From Campanula takesimana (Eukaryota > Streptophyta > Magnoliopsida > Asterales > Campanulaceae): a DNA stretch of 64,000 nucleotides. The notes beneath the pieces are model-generated. The model was not told where the DNA came from and did not search any database. It worked only from the letters and a program-made list of their open reading frames with translations. Made by a program: the position numbers and the translations under genes. The DNA is taken from NCBI GenBank assembly GCA_026119855.1, contig JAOWBW010000429.1, positions 434,001-498,000 on the forward strand, written 5' to 3'. The stretch's first letter is position 1; each line of letters starts with the position of its first letter. Of the stretch, positions 24,451-36,460 are shown one piece after another.

Positions 24451-25212
24451 TTCTATAAGTCTTATGAGAGACTACGGAGGGACTTTCTAGTTCTTCTTAT
24501 ATCTTTAATTCCGCCCAAGCTGGATGCTTTCAAGGAGAAGGAAGCACATCTATAGTAGAAAAATTGATTGTAATTAGAGAGACACCTACGACAATAACGA
24601 TTCATTTAGCCAGCCAAGAAAGAGGGTGGAAAATATTTTTTTGCTGGTCCACATCACTAATGCATTTCATTTAGCTTTCTTGATTGAAAAAAAACATTTG
24701 TTGTACCAACAATTAGGGATTCCTCATAAGAAACTAGAAACTAGTGCTTCGAGTCTATTTTCATGTTATCGAACAGTCTTTAGTTGTATCAAGTGCAAAC
24801 TGCAAACATAGTACTTACAATACTTTTATTAATTGTCTCTTACCCATATTATTTTTTACAATAATACAATCAATAAGTTTCAACAATCAATGTAGGGGTA
24901 AAAGAGTAATTAATTAGAGTATCTTTTACCCAAAAGTGATAATTAATTTTGACCAAAAGTTTATACCAAAAGCGACAGATATTGCCGATCAGACAGAGGA
25001 ATAAATATGTATCATTTAAATTTATACAATCAAAGTATAATTAAATGTTAAAATTTGATTGCTTGAATTTTTTTTATTTTTTTTTTTGAAGAAAAAATTT
25101 AATTTCTTAGATAGTGTTCTATTATTTATATTTTTATTTTGCTTAAAGTTAGTTTTTTATTTTATTAATCTAGAAACCGTGCAACGGACGAATGCAATAC
25201 TAATTTTAAACA

Positions 25213-25479
25213 CTCCCTGTGTTTCAAAACCCATGTCGTTTTAGGAGTTAATTTTTGTTTCAAAATATTTGACGTTTTACTATTTGCAAAGAGTATTTGC
25301 TCTTGTTTGACTAATATACCCTTATTCATTAATGATGAACTATCTCTTGTATGTGCATTTAAACTGCCTAGGAAATTAGATTTTATTAGGGGCACACAAG
25401 TCTTTTTTATATGTATTAGTTGCATTTCTTAATACGTGTGAAGAAGTCTATAACGATATGTATTTTGAAACGGATGGAG
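25213..25479. mobile_element. Stowaway-like MITE in copy A
   Basis: Ends CTCCCTGTGTTTCAAAA and TTTTGAAACGGATGGAG with TA at the right. Its duplicate at 55792-56058 has the same length. Confidence 0.7.
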
Positions 25480-26353
25480 TAATACTAGCATACATTGCAT
25501 TGAACGCATAGATTGACTGTGTCTTTAGCCGTCTTGGACCTGAGGGGTTGCTCATAAATGTCTGTCATCTCCCGCGCCTATTAATAACTATCAATAATTA
25601 TAAACACAATTTTATGAATATTTTTTTTAAAAAAAATCATCACTAATTTGGATTACCTATATCGATATATATATATATTATTTATTTCAATACATTTTCG
25701 AAAGGTATTATAATAATATGTGTTAATTGCTAACACAAATTTCCAACACAATGTAATTTGATTTATTAGTAATTAATTACATAATTTAATTAAGGTAACA
25801 TGAAAACGATATTATTTTAAATGCAATATATGTGTATTTCTAACCATATTTATTTTAACGCTATCTAATTAATTAAGCAGGCCATCAAATAAAAGAGAAA
25901 AATAAAAAAGATAATGCACGAAAAAACAATGAAAGTTATGATAATACATATATCATTAACCGACTTCTAGAATACATCTTCACAATGCCTATCATTATTA
26001 AAAAAATATATATAATTTCAATCCTAAAACCTACCGGGATGGACCTCTCTAAGGTTTCTAATGACCCGAAAGGCCAAGCCCGCACAAAGCAAATAATGGG
26101 CTAATATGTGGTTGATTTTCTATTACGCTAAATATGGTACTTATTTCAAATTTTGGAATAAGTCTTGGGCCTCTTAACTATCTGACTCTATGTAATTCTA
26201 GTTAGGTAATTCATTTTACTTAAATTGAGTGACAAGAGTGGGTTGGTTCCTATCACAGTGTTTGGGCTAGCTAGCTAGGCTGGGACTACAACAAATAAGG
26301 AACTAATTAAAAATTGTGTTTTCATATCCAACACTATATAATTAATTAACTAA

Positions 26354-26900
26354 TTTTTTAGTTTATATGCAATCAAAACATTTATATAGCATTAAAACAA
26401 TAATTACTTCATAGAATATTATCATAATATCTTATTTCACTTACTAACAAATAACTTAAATAGAAAACTATAACATGTTCACATACATTATTAGGAATCA
26501 TGACTCACTTACGCCTAACATTTATCAACTAAAGAAAAAACATATAACTAAAAGGATCGCAATCCGACAACAGTGAACGAGCCCTTGTTTGGAGATTAAT
26601 TCTTTTATGATTTGTGACGCCATAATAATTGACATCTTTAATCACATAAGCATAAGTAGGAGATACTTGTGAATCCTTTCCATAGTTTTTTCCTCCATAT
26701 TCATATCCATTTATTTATCTTTGTTTAAGTAATTAGTTTATTTATTTTAGTTAATTAGATTAAATCACAAAAACCAATCTTTTATTGTATGTTATTTTAT
26801 TTTACTATTATTTAAATTGCTATCTCAAGTCTTTGTGGATTCGACACCCTGCTTTTGCATATACTACTACGGTGATCTTGTGCGCTTGCAAGGGTTATAA
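26354..26900 (+). mobile_element. Spacer with Gypsy-type LTR 3' fragment
   Basis: About 26560-26893 reads like the 3' part of an LTR: an AT-rich stretch, then GTGGATTCGACACCCTGCTT and TTGTGCGCTTGCAAGG, as in Athila/Tat LTR ends. The 5' part, target duplication and interior are not seen. The fragment abuts and truncates the zinc-finger relic that follows. Confidence 0.5.
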
Positions 26901-26903
26901 TTT

Positions 26904-27069
26904 GTTCATCAGTTTATCACAAATGTTGCACAGAACATCTTTGAACCACCACTTTCGCCTCCTTCTGAACAACCAGTTTCTCCTCATTTTCTTTACTGGG
27001 TTACACCAGCTTCGGCGGGTGGTTTGGGTTGCCACCCTCATACTCAAACCAAGGGTCGTGAAGCTCATA
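26904..27069 (-). pseudogene. C2H2 zinc-finger relic, family copy 1
   Basis: On the minus strand the frame from 27069 reads YELHDPWFEYEGGNPNHPPK, followed by a stop at 27003-27001. This matches the N-termini at 57364 (RDWFEYEGSNPNHP) and 59690 (FQFGDPNHPPPP). In another frame, CNICDKL (26930-26910) is the start of the first finger; the rest is lost at the LTR fragment. A TATATATAAC box lies upstream near 27180. Start codon, frame and second finger are gone, so it is a pseudogene. Confidence 0.7.
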
Positions 27070-27354
27070 CTGTGGGAAGAGTTTTTGTGTTTGGGAGGGT
27101 GGGGTGGGAGGTGTATTTGATAAAAGAAGAAATACTGTGTGTTTGAGGTGGGTTGAGGAAAGATGCAGTGAGGGGTTATATATAGGGACTGCTGCGACTA
27201 TACTTTGAGCTTTTGGTCCAATACATAAAGAACAATTAGTATTTTATTGTTAATACATAATCCCTTCCTCTCATAATAATGATAGTTTCATTTATATATA
27301 GTAAAACTATATTGTCATTTTTCATTATTATTCTTGGCGAGGTCTTACATATTA

Positions 27355-28205
27355 TTACTACAATTTATATCTATACCGAGTTCATATAATCTTCTGAATT
27401 TAAGAACCTTACAATATTCACTAGTTTTTTTTTTTCTTATCTAGTAATACTAATTTGTGGTCCGATTCCACTAGTGTGTTTTTTTTTTTTTTTTGGTTTT
27501 TGTTAAAATAATTTCCAATCAAATTTTAGAAAATGATAGTCGCCTTAGTAATGAATGTTTTGAATTAATTGAAGTATTTACCAATTATTTTGTTTTAGTT
27601 CATATTTCAGCAACTAGATTTGAACATGTGTGATACACGTGCAATGCACATTTTATATTTAAATAAATTAACTACACTAACTATTTATCTACATAATTTT
27701 GTTTTGATATGCAATTCCTAAAAAATATGCTCAACAGACTATTATATATGTGTATGTTCTACACTTTGTGTGCTTGGTTTCGTAGAGTTTGATGAAAAAC
27801 AGAAGTAAAAAGAACAATGAATGTGAACATAAAGCGAGTTCAATACATGAGTTTAATGTTATTCCTCATTATATCCATCCAAAAAGCACAATTCTAATTC
27901 AAGGTATTTAGATGAATTGTTGCATGTAAATTAAACCATACAACTATCACAAACAAAAGAAGTAGTAATTAGCATCATCTTATTATTCATCAACATCACA
28001 AATTTATTCATCAAATCACATAAGTTTTTCAAATAAATATTATATATATACTCCAACATTACTTTGGCACAACATGACACAACAGTTGAATGTTAAGGTA
28101 AGGAAGGAATCAACGAAAAAAAAAAACAAAAATAATAATAATGAAATTAGGTATGACTGAGAGGAATTAATAGATCTGTAGTAATACTACCTCATTTCAA
28201 TATAA
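27355..28205 (+). repeat. Inverted-repeat segment S, left copy
   Basis: The segment is the reverse complement of 58090-58915 over about 0.85 kb with small indels. It includes a Helitron-like 3' end on the minus strand (hairpin around 27630-27650, then CTAG|T at 27617-27613). Confidence 0.8.
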
Positions 28206-28206
28206 A

Positions 28207-28867
28207 CTAGAGTTACCCATGTGCGTTGCACATGATAGAAATTTCCCTCTTAAAAATATAAATCATTGTTGTAGTCTTAATATCATTCAAAATATCTTCA
28301 ACTTTGAGAATAGATAATTTTCATATTTAATATTCAGACCAAACTATTTGACGCATTTAATATATCTTACACTTTTTTCCCGAACAACGTCAAACATTCT
28401 ATTTTCTTTGTAATGAGAAATGCGCACTTGACGTACAATCAATTACTTTAACAACTTGACGTACAATCAATTACTTTAACATAACGTTGTACTTGCCATT
28501 TATATTGTAGAAAGAAAAAAACAGTTGAAATTGGATATAACCTAATTTGATATTTTAAAAGATAAACTGATATAGTAATTTGTAATGTAACTGATCTTAA
28601 CTTTGTATCTGTAAAATGACGACAATATGTACAATAGTATGATTTATTCACTGAAAACCATTTTCCCATGGCATTGAGCGCAACTGACATAATACCAATG
28701 ACAATTTGTAACAACCGAACCCACTTTGCAATAAGCCTGACGTTACCACACTATATTATGTACACAAATTTCATATAAATTTTTGAATGATTACCATTAT
28801 GACTACACACTTACTTAATTAAGAGAACTTAATTGTGTTAAACTTGTTAAATGATCCAAGTTCTTCA
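28207..28867 (-). mobile_element. Helitron 3' end and flanking AT-rich DNA
   Basis: On the minus strand a perfect 7-bp hairpin CATGTGC AAC GCACATG (28234-28218) is followed by GGTAACT and CTAG before host T (28206). The body would run rightwards; no 5' TC end was found before copy B begins. A 26-bp direct repeat lies near 28430-28480. Confidence 0.5.
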
Positions 28868-30675
28868 TGCGGTTTGGCCCCATTCACAAGCCATGATATC
28901 ATTGGCGGATCTATAAATTTTAGTGAGGGGTCAAATTTTTAGATACCGAAAAAAAATTAAAATCACATATTGAACGAACACCTACAATTGTAATGCTACA
29001 TATATTACCTTTGTAAGTTATGTAGAGTTGAAATTTAATTATCTTTGCAATGATAAACAAATTAATACTCAATATAAGGTAAATATCAACTGTTGAAGTC
29101 TTGGTGGTTTTGTTTACGAATAGTCAAATACAAATCCTTCTCAAACATGTCAGCAACCAACTCAAACATGTCAGCAACCAACTGCTCACGCTATTGATAT
29201 CCATCGATAAAATTCTGACAACCACTGAGTCTTTCTTTAGTGAATTTAGCTTATTTTCTAAGAAAATGTAGTGATAATTAATTTGTTTTTAAGGAAATAA
29301 CTTAGTACTTGTATAATAAATTAACCGTGAACAGAAACTGAAAATTAAGGAGTGATATATAGCAGAATATGGTTGACAAATGAGACCCATAATTTAAGTG
29401 TGTGAATATGACAAGTGAGATATAATATACAGTAAATATTAGGAATGAGTCAGAGGGAGTATATATAAATATTAGGAATTAGGTTGCAAAAATTATTATG
29501 TTGAGAGCTCATTTGCCAATGTGTACTGTATATATCTCACATATGGAATTAATAAGTCATGACCCTTTACACGTACGAATCAAAGAGAGACCCATGATGA
29601 TTAAAAAACGCGCGAACTCTAAACAGATTCCCGCAGTGATTTTTCTCTGCTCCATCCAAATATATGTCCATGCGTATGCCCAAAGTTCAGCTACGCTTGA
29701 GAGGGCGTGATAAAACAATTATCCCACATCAGAATTAACAAGCCATGTCTTGATTATATAAAGATCCTTAGTAGCTCTTCTCATTGCCAATTAGTTTTGA
29801 GATGAAACCACATACTTTATCATTAAATGAATTGCAATATAACATTTATCTCTTTTTATATGTATTAAAAAGAATAGTCTCAATTATGACTACTTTCCGC
29901 CAAAATCATTGTTTTACCGCCGAATTATGATGTTTCTAGAATATTGCATTTTGTATAGATGGTAATTTTGAGCTGAACAAGCATGTCTAAACTCTTACTC
30001 AAACGTTATATAGAAAATGCATGAAACTTGTGGTAGAAAGAGATAATGGCTCTTCAATTCCAAATAATAACCTTAAATAATTGCAATTCACTACAATTTC
30101 ACTTATCAAGTAAAAAAAAAATAAAAAATCAAGTTCATCCTCAAAAGAGAAGGACGTTTAGAACTTTCTTTTGTTTAGATCTTTCACACTATAAAACGAT
30201 TTGCTTTTTCTTCAATCTCCATTCCCTTCATCTCTTTTGTCGTCCCACAGTACTCGGCGGCCGGCGCTCTTGTTACACTACTCACCCAAAATTTCAAAAT
30301 TTCTAACCACTTATCTCCTCCTTTAACGCTCTCAATTGTACTTTTTCTAACACGTGCGCATCTGGTAAGTGTTTGAGTGCACATATTTGCATTAGTTCAA
30401 GATAGACACATAAAAATGTAGGTAGTAAAGGAAAGCGCATAGGCAAGGGATAGGTCGTGGGACCATATCTTGACACTAGTTGGGCTCATCTATATCGTAT
30501 GATATAAGGTTAAGAAAATCTATCAATATATATATAAAAGTTAGTGAGGAGAGCCATGGTGTTGACACATAGACAAGTCTTAGAGAAATGTTGCATTTGG
30601 TGTTGCCACATCATTACCACCCTTATAAATAAGAGAATTTTCAAATTATTTTTCTTAGCCAATAGTATTCGCTAA

Positions 30676-32200
30676 GGGCCAATTGCAATTTGGTTACCTA
30701 AGTTTTACAAAATTTTGCAATTGGTTACCAGGTTTGTCAAAGTTGCTATTAGGCTCCTCAGTTTACTGAACCGGAGCAATCAGGTGTAAATCCCGTTACC
30801 TAGTTAAGAAACTAACGAAATGGAGCCCATGTGCGAAACATGTGAGATTTTAAGAGGGCAAACTTGCCATTTCATCAGGAAATTTAACGAAACTAACCAG
30901 GTTGGGAAAACATTAATCAAATGTGTCCATATGTGTTAAAAATTTAACAAATCCAACAACCAAATTGCAATTGGCCCTTATTCAAACCCTATCATCTTCT
31001 CCTCCCTCCTCATTTTTCTCTCATATCTCTCTCTCTAAACACACACCACACACACTTCTCTCTTTCTCCCCCAATTCTCTCTCTCTCCTCACATTCCCAG
31101 TTACCACCACCGATCACCGCCAACAACCAACACCGTTGATCGCCGCCAATAACCAACACCGTCGATTACCGCACCAATAGCCACCATCGATTACCGCACC
31201 AACAGCCACCGTCGATTATCGCACCAACAGCCACCGGCGACGACCACCGTCGCCGGTGCCGTATCCGGCACCATTTCCGTCGCCGGCGTCTTCTTCTACT
31301 TCACCACCACCACCACCACCATCACCATCATCGCCTTCTTCGATTTCGTCTGATTTTCATTGAAAGACGAGCCACAGCTGCTCTCACTTCTGCTAATGTT
31401 ACTACTATGATCATAATCTGAACCTGAAATGGGAATTTCCAGTACCCCTCTTGGTGACGACGATTGATCATCAAAATCGTCATCTTTTTTCACTCCTTTC
31501 CCAGAATCTTCATCTGGGTTTTCTTGGATTTCCTCCAAATTTTCCACATCTTTTACCGAATCCTTTTCTCGGGATTTCTGGGTTTCCTCCAAAATTTTTA
31601 ATTCTTCCACCAATTTTGCTTCTTGGAGTTCCTTAATTTCTGCAAAACAAATTTCAAAATTCAATGAGAAGAGCTATAAGGAAGGGGGTTTATATTTGTG
31701 GGTTTTTTGATTTTGAAGGGAGTTCGGAAGGGGTTTATATTTGTTAGGTTTTGTGTTGGTTTTTGATATCTGAAATTGGATTTGGGTTTGATGTAATGGT
31801 TCTTGATTAAGGTAAAATGTGGTGTTTAGGTAGTGGGATGGTGGTTGGTGGTGAGGCTGGTGGTGTAAGGGTGTTAAAGATGGTGGTGTTAATGTTGATG
31901 GAAATGGTGTTTGAGTAACGAAATTTGTTAAAATTTTAACACATATGGACACATTTGATCAATTTTTTTCCCAACCTGGTTAGTTTCGTTAAATTTCCTG
32001 ATGAAATGGCAAGTTTGCCCTCTTAAAATCTCACGTGTTTCGCACATGGGCTCCATTTCGTTAGTTTCTTAACTAGGTAACGGGATTTACACCTGATTGC
32101 TCCGGTTCAGTAAACTGAGGAGCCTAATAGCAACTTTGACAAACCTGGTAACCAATTGCAAAATTTTGTAAAACTTAGGTAACCGAATTGCAATTGGCCC
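30676..32200. mobile_element. Pack-MULE-like element with long TIRs
   Basis: TIRs of about 280 bp (30676-30960 and 31920-32200) begin GGGCCAATTGCAATTTGGTT. The 9-bp target duplication is ATTCGCTAA (30667-30675) and ATTAGCTAA (32201-32209), one mismatch. The interior is much richer in GC than the flanks and contains exon-like sequence with a splice acceptor, so gene capture is likely. No transposase. Confidence 0.85.
31296..31664 (-). pseudogene. Captured host gene fragment inside the MULE
   Basis: On the minus strand, TTGTTTTGCAG ends near 31642 and is followed by an open frame EIKELQEAKLVEELKILEET, then acidic and Ser-rich sequence (DDDFDDQSSSPRGVLEIPIS, SRSESSCGSSF), and a valine run coded by a GGT repeat. 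The acceptor and the biased composition look like an exon 2 with its preceding intron. The family is not recognised; a regulatory or scaffold-type plant protein with SPRGVLE-like motifs is possible. Upstream, 31674-31952 has UTR-like sequence that starts in the TIR. Confidence 0.45.
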
Positions 32201-34200
32201 ATTAGCTAATAGTAATAGTTACTATAATATGTAACTATTATAGTTAACTATTATAGTAACTAATACTTATAATAGTAATAGTTACTATAATATGTAACTA
32301 TTTTAGTTAACTGCTATAGTAACTAATACTTATAATAGTAATAGTTACTATAATAGGTATCTATAATAGTTTACTAATAATTGTTAACTATTATAGTTAA
32401 CTATTACTCCTTACGTCCCAGAGTAAGAGTCATACTTTCTATTCTGGTACATCCCAGAATAAGTCTTTTTCCAAAAATAGCAAAGAATATTTTACTATTC
32501 ATCACACTCATTATCTCTCCTACTTTACTTTTATACTCACAAAACCAATCAACTTATTATTCCATCTCACTCATTCTCTTTCTTAATTTACTTTTACACT
32601 CACAACACTTACTTACTTCCATCATTTCTTAATCTCCGTGCAAATGAGAGGTAGAACTCTTACTCCGGGACAGAGGGAGTAATATTTAACTATTATAAAT
32701 AACTAATACTATTAATAGTATTAGTTAAATATAATTGTTAACTATAATAGTTACAATATAAGTTAATTATTATTAATAATAGTATTAGTTAATCATAATT
32801 GTTACAATATATATTAACTATTACTATTAATTATATTATTTAATCATAATAGTTACTATATATGTTAACTATTACTATTAATACCATTATGTTTTTTGAA
32901 ATATTCATACAACAAACTTAAATGTACTTTTAAATTAATTAAAAAAACATATTTATTACAACTATGTACAACCAAAGCTATGAAAATGTTTTGTATTAGT
33001 TACTATATAGGGTAACTATTATAGTTAACTACTATAATAACTAATACTTATAATAGTAATAGTTACTATAATAGGTAACTATTATAGTTAACTACTATAG
33101 TAACTAATACTTATAATAGTAATAGTTACTATAATAGATAACTATTTTAGTTAACTGTTATAGTAACTAATACTTATAATAGTAATAGTTACTATAATAG
33201 GTAACTATAATATTTAACTATTAATTGTTAACTATTATAGTTAACAATTAGCACTCCTGTTACCAAACCCGCCCCGTATGGTGTTGAACCCGTACCAGCC
33301 CCACCCCGTATTCCATAAAAACACAATTTTATGGATGAAATTAACATTATAAATTAACATTAGAAAATGAGAAAGACGTATTATATATGCTGCAAGTAGA
33401 GATGAAACTAAAATCAGCAATAATCACGCAAAATATGAAGGAGTGTATTGGGACATTACAGTAAATAGAAGCATGCTTTAGTATACGGGGCGGGGCGGGG
33501 ACTCGCGGGTTGGGGTGTGTTACCAAACCCTCCCCGTAACCCGTTGCGGGGCGGACTGTCCCGGATATGGATCGGGTTCGGACAAATTGCCATCCCTAAG
33601 TAAGAGTCCTACTTTCTATTTTGGTACATCCCAGAGTAAAAGTCTTTTTCCAAAAATAGCAAAGAATATTTTACTATTCATCACACTCATTATCTCTCCT
33701 ACTTTACTTTTATACTCACAAAACCAATAAACTTATTATTCCATCCTACTCATTTTCTCTCCTAATTTACTTTTACACTCACAACACTTACTTACTTCCA
33801 TCATTTCTTAATCTCCGTGCAAATGAGAGGTAGAACTCTTACTCCAGGACAGAGAGAGTAATATTTAACTATTATAACTAACTAATACTATTAATAGTAT
33901 TAGTTAATTATAATAGTTAAATATAATTGTTAACTATAATAGTTACTATATAAGTTAATTATTATTATTAATAGTATTAGTTAATCATAATTGTTACAAT
34001 ATATATTAACTATTACTATTAATTATATTATTTAATCATAATAGTTACTATATATGTTAACTATTACTATTAATACCATTATTATTTTTTTAATATTCAT
34101 ACAACAAACTTAAATGTCCTTCTAAATTAATTAAAAAATATATTTATTACAACTATGTACAACCAAAGCTATGAAAATGTTTTGATTAATTTAAAATATA
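32201..34200. repeat. Internal tandem duplication and AT-rich arrays of Helitron B
   Basis: A block of about 590 bp at 32407-33000 (a Stowaway starting CTCCTTACGTCCCAGAGTAA, then TTAACTATTACTATTAATA units and a unique stretch with ACAACTATGTACAACC) recurs at 33598-34190. Between and before them are arrays of GTAATAGTTACTATAATAGG units. Confidence 0.75.
33246..33598. mobile_element. Fragment of the GGATGGCAA hAT-like family
   Basis: The right end reads GATCGGGTTCGGACAAATTG then CCATCCCTA, as in the element at 36646-37101. The left arm starts inside the CCAAACCCGCCCCGTA block, so it lacks its outer end. It truncates the second Stowaway copy. Confidence 0.65.
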
Positions 34201-34970
34201 CATATATTTTCAAATAAAATTATTATGTTAATTTATCAATTAAAAACATCAAAAAAGGAAAATATAAAAACATTAACGGAATAGATTCCCGTGCGGAGCA
34301 CGGGTTACCTACTAGTATCATATTAAAGACTCTTCTTTAGCCTTACGATGAAATATATCTTTTCTCCGAACCCCTTCCTCAATTTAGTAATGCTAATTTT
34401 CTGGCTTTAGTTTATTTACGGCTTTTCTCGCTCTACTAGATGCTCTTATACTTTACTTTAGAAAGACAAACCTTGCCATCGTTCTCATCTTCGATGCAAT
34501 TCTTAGACGGGGAACCCCGCTGGTATCTGGACTTTTTGGATTGACATCGATATATCCAATTCAGGTTGAAAACAAAAATCTTTGAATCATATAAGAAATC
34601 ACTAGATCACATTTCGATGGATAGAACCCGGTGATAAATAGGCCCTCTCTTAACAACTTTGACTTTCACATGCTTTTTTCTAACTAAAGGCTTTCCTCTA
34701 GTCTTTGGATTGAGGCTTTAAAGCATTTGTTTCAATGTCATCATGGCCAAACCAACCCACTAGAGGTAGAAAATACTATGAAGACGATAGTTTCTTCCAC
34801 CTTGCCCGATAAACTTTTGCCTCTTCGGTTCGCTAACCAAGGAAAGGTGCATTGTACTTTACTTATTTGTCTGTTAATTTGTTCTGCAAGTCTTATGAGA
34901 CTACGGAGGGACTTTCTAATTATTCTTATATCTTTAATTCCGCCCAAGGTGGATGATTTCAAGGAGAAGG

Positions 34971-36447
34971 TGTTGGTGTATATGCCCTAGACATGTTATT
35001 GACACGTTGTTTGACAATATTTGTTATCACATTTTCATTTATTTAAAGAGATGTTTTAGATTATTATTTGTTGTTACATGTTTTGTGATAATAATCTCCG
35101 TCCCTAGTACTATGAAGACTAGTATAAGTTTAATTTCATGATCATGTGTATGGGATACAAGTTAAACTTATGGGTGTGTGTTGGTGAACACATATTGGAC
35201 ATGACCCAACTATGAGGTTTATGTCATAGTCAAGATGTCATAATTAAACCTCTAAATAGTTATATCATTGAATCCTTAGACCTGAGATTATTACGATCTT
35301 CCACATAGTGGAGATCATGTTTGACATATTCAAACGTTACTTTTAACCAAGTAATTATAAAGGATATGATTGGCATGATCAAAGCTATGTAGGAAAGTGT
35401 AATAAGTTAAGATGGAATTTGTCCCTCTTCATGAGAGATGTCAAGCTTGGGCCCCTCGATGAATAGCATTGATGAAATGCATGGCTGTGCTCAAATGAAT
35501 TGATATGATCAATGTTATTTGTATTATCAACTATTTGGAATCGAGAAAAGTATTGGGCATTGTAAGTTGACAATTGACCATGGCTTACAATCAATGACAT
35601 CGAGGACAAAGGTATTGTGATATGTTCTATATAAAAGGATTCACGAACTTTAACACGTTATGTTAATTGGGTAGTCATGATGGCTTGCTAGAGTCCGCTC
35701 ATGATTTATGAGTATAAATATGTTTGGACTCATTACCAACTTAATATAATTCTATGGGGTCACACACATAAGAACAAATTGTTTAAAAGGCTAAAAATGA
35801 GATTCTGGGGGTGCACGGCCGAGCACTATGTGCAGAGCGGCCGTGCACTATAAGTTACAGAAGGTCTATTTTTCCGGTCCTTAGAGCACAGCCGCTCCTC
35901 TCAAAGAACTCGGCCGTGATGCTCGGCCACTCCCCACAAAGGACACAGCCATGTATGACCGCCTGGAACAAAACCTGATTTCGTTTTTAGACGGAATTTT
36001 GACTATTACTCCTTAATGGTTAAGGACTAATGGGTATAAAAGACCCTTTAAGAATCCTAATCAGTAACAATTGATATTAGATCAATAAGAAAGTCTCAAA
36101 GAGAGAAAACTAGTATTCTTCTTCCTCAAGAACAAGAACCCTAGTTTTCATATAGCCTACTTTGGATCTAGCAATCCTGATCAAGAAAGTGTTCTTGATA
36201 TTCGTTCGCGTGTGGATACACATAGAGGGAGTTGATCTCAACTCTTTCAAGTTCGTGGTTCATCAATTCAAGGCGTGTTCCTGCGATCGTGATTAATGAG
36301 CACGAAGAACAAAGATTCAAGATCTGAAAATTTTAAAGTATCATCACGGTTAGTATTCTAAATTCATATCCATATTAATTTAATCATCTTGAATGGATCC
36401 AAGCTTTTAGGTTTATTCCGCTGCGCATTATAGTGCAAAACCCAACA
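34971..36447 (+). repeat. F1 5' LTR
   Basis: Starts TGTTGGTGTATATGCCCTAG, ends GCAAAACCCAACA. GC-rich palindromes of the CGGCCGAGCA/GCGGCCGTGCA type lie at 35812-35935, followed by a TATA box (TATAAAAG, 36035). It differs from the 3' LTR at several percent of sites, so the insertion is not recent. Confidence 0.92.
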
Positions 36448-36448
36448 G

Positions 36449-36460
36449 TGGTATCAGAGC
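36449..36460 (+). other. F1 primer-binding site
   Basis: TGGTATCAGAGC, one base after the LTR, is complementary to the 3' end of initiator tRNA-Met. Confidence 0.92.

Larger units (their letters stand above)
20193..26353 (+). repeat. Segmental duplication, copy A
   Basis: Outside inserted elements, this segment is collinear with 28868-30518, 34317-34970 and 55043-56923. Copy A has a 1.3-kb Helitron, a TRIM and a 157-bp tandem duplication, and it keeps the uninterrupted site GAAGG (24537-24541) where F1 entered copy B. I find no intact gene in it. The stretch 23113-24600 has gene-like texture but no open frame that I can name. LTR-like CCCACATC blocks around 20840 and 21040 may be old TRIM remains. 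Confidence 0.85.
30519..34315 (+). mobile_element. Non-autonomous Helitron B
   Basis: 5' end TCTATCAATATATATATAAAAG-like (first bases TCTATC) after host A at the position equivalent to Helitron A. The 3' end has the hairpin CCCGTGC GGA GCACGGG (34288-34304), then TTACCTA and CTAG before host T. It is 3.8 kb and contains a MULE, AT-rich arrays, Stowaway copies and an hAT fragment. No Rep or helicase frame. Confidence 0.87.

Noticed and set aside
26785..27120. 111-codon plus-strand frame
   Set aside because: It spans an LTR fragment and the antisense of a zinc-finger relic, so it is chance.
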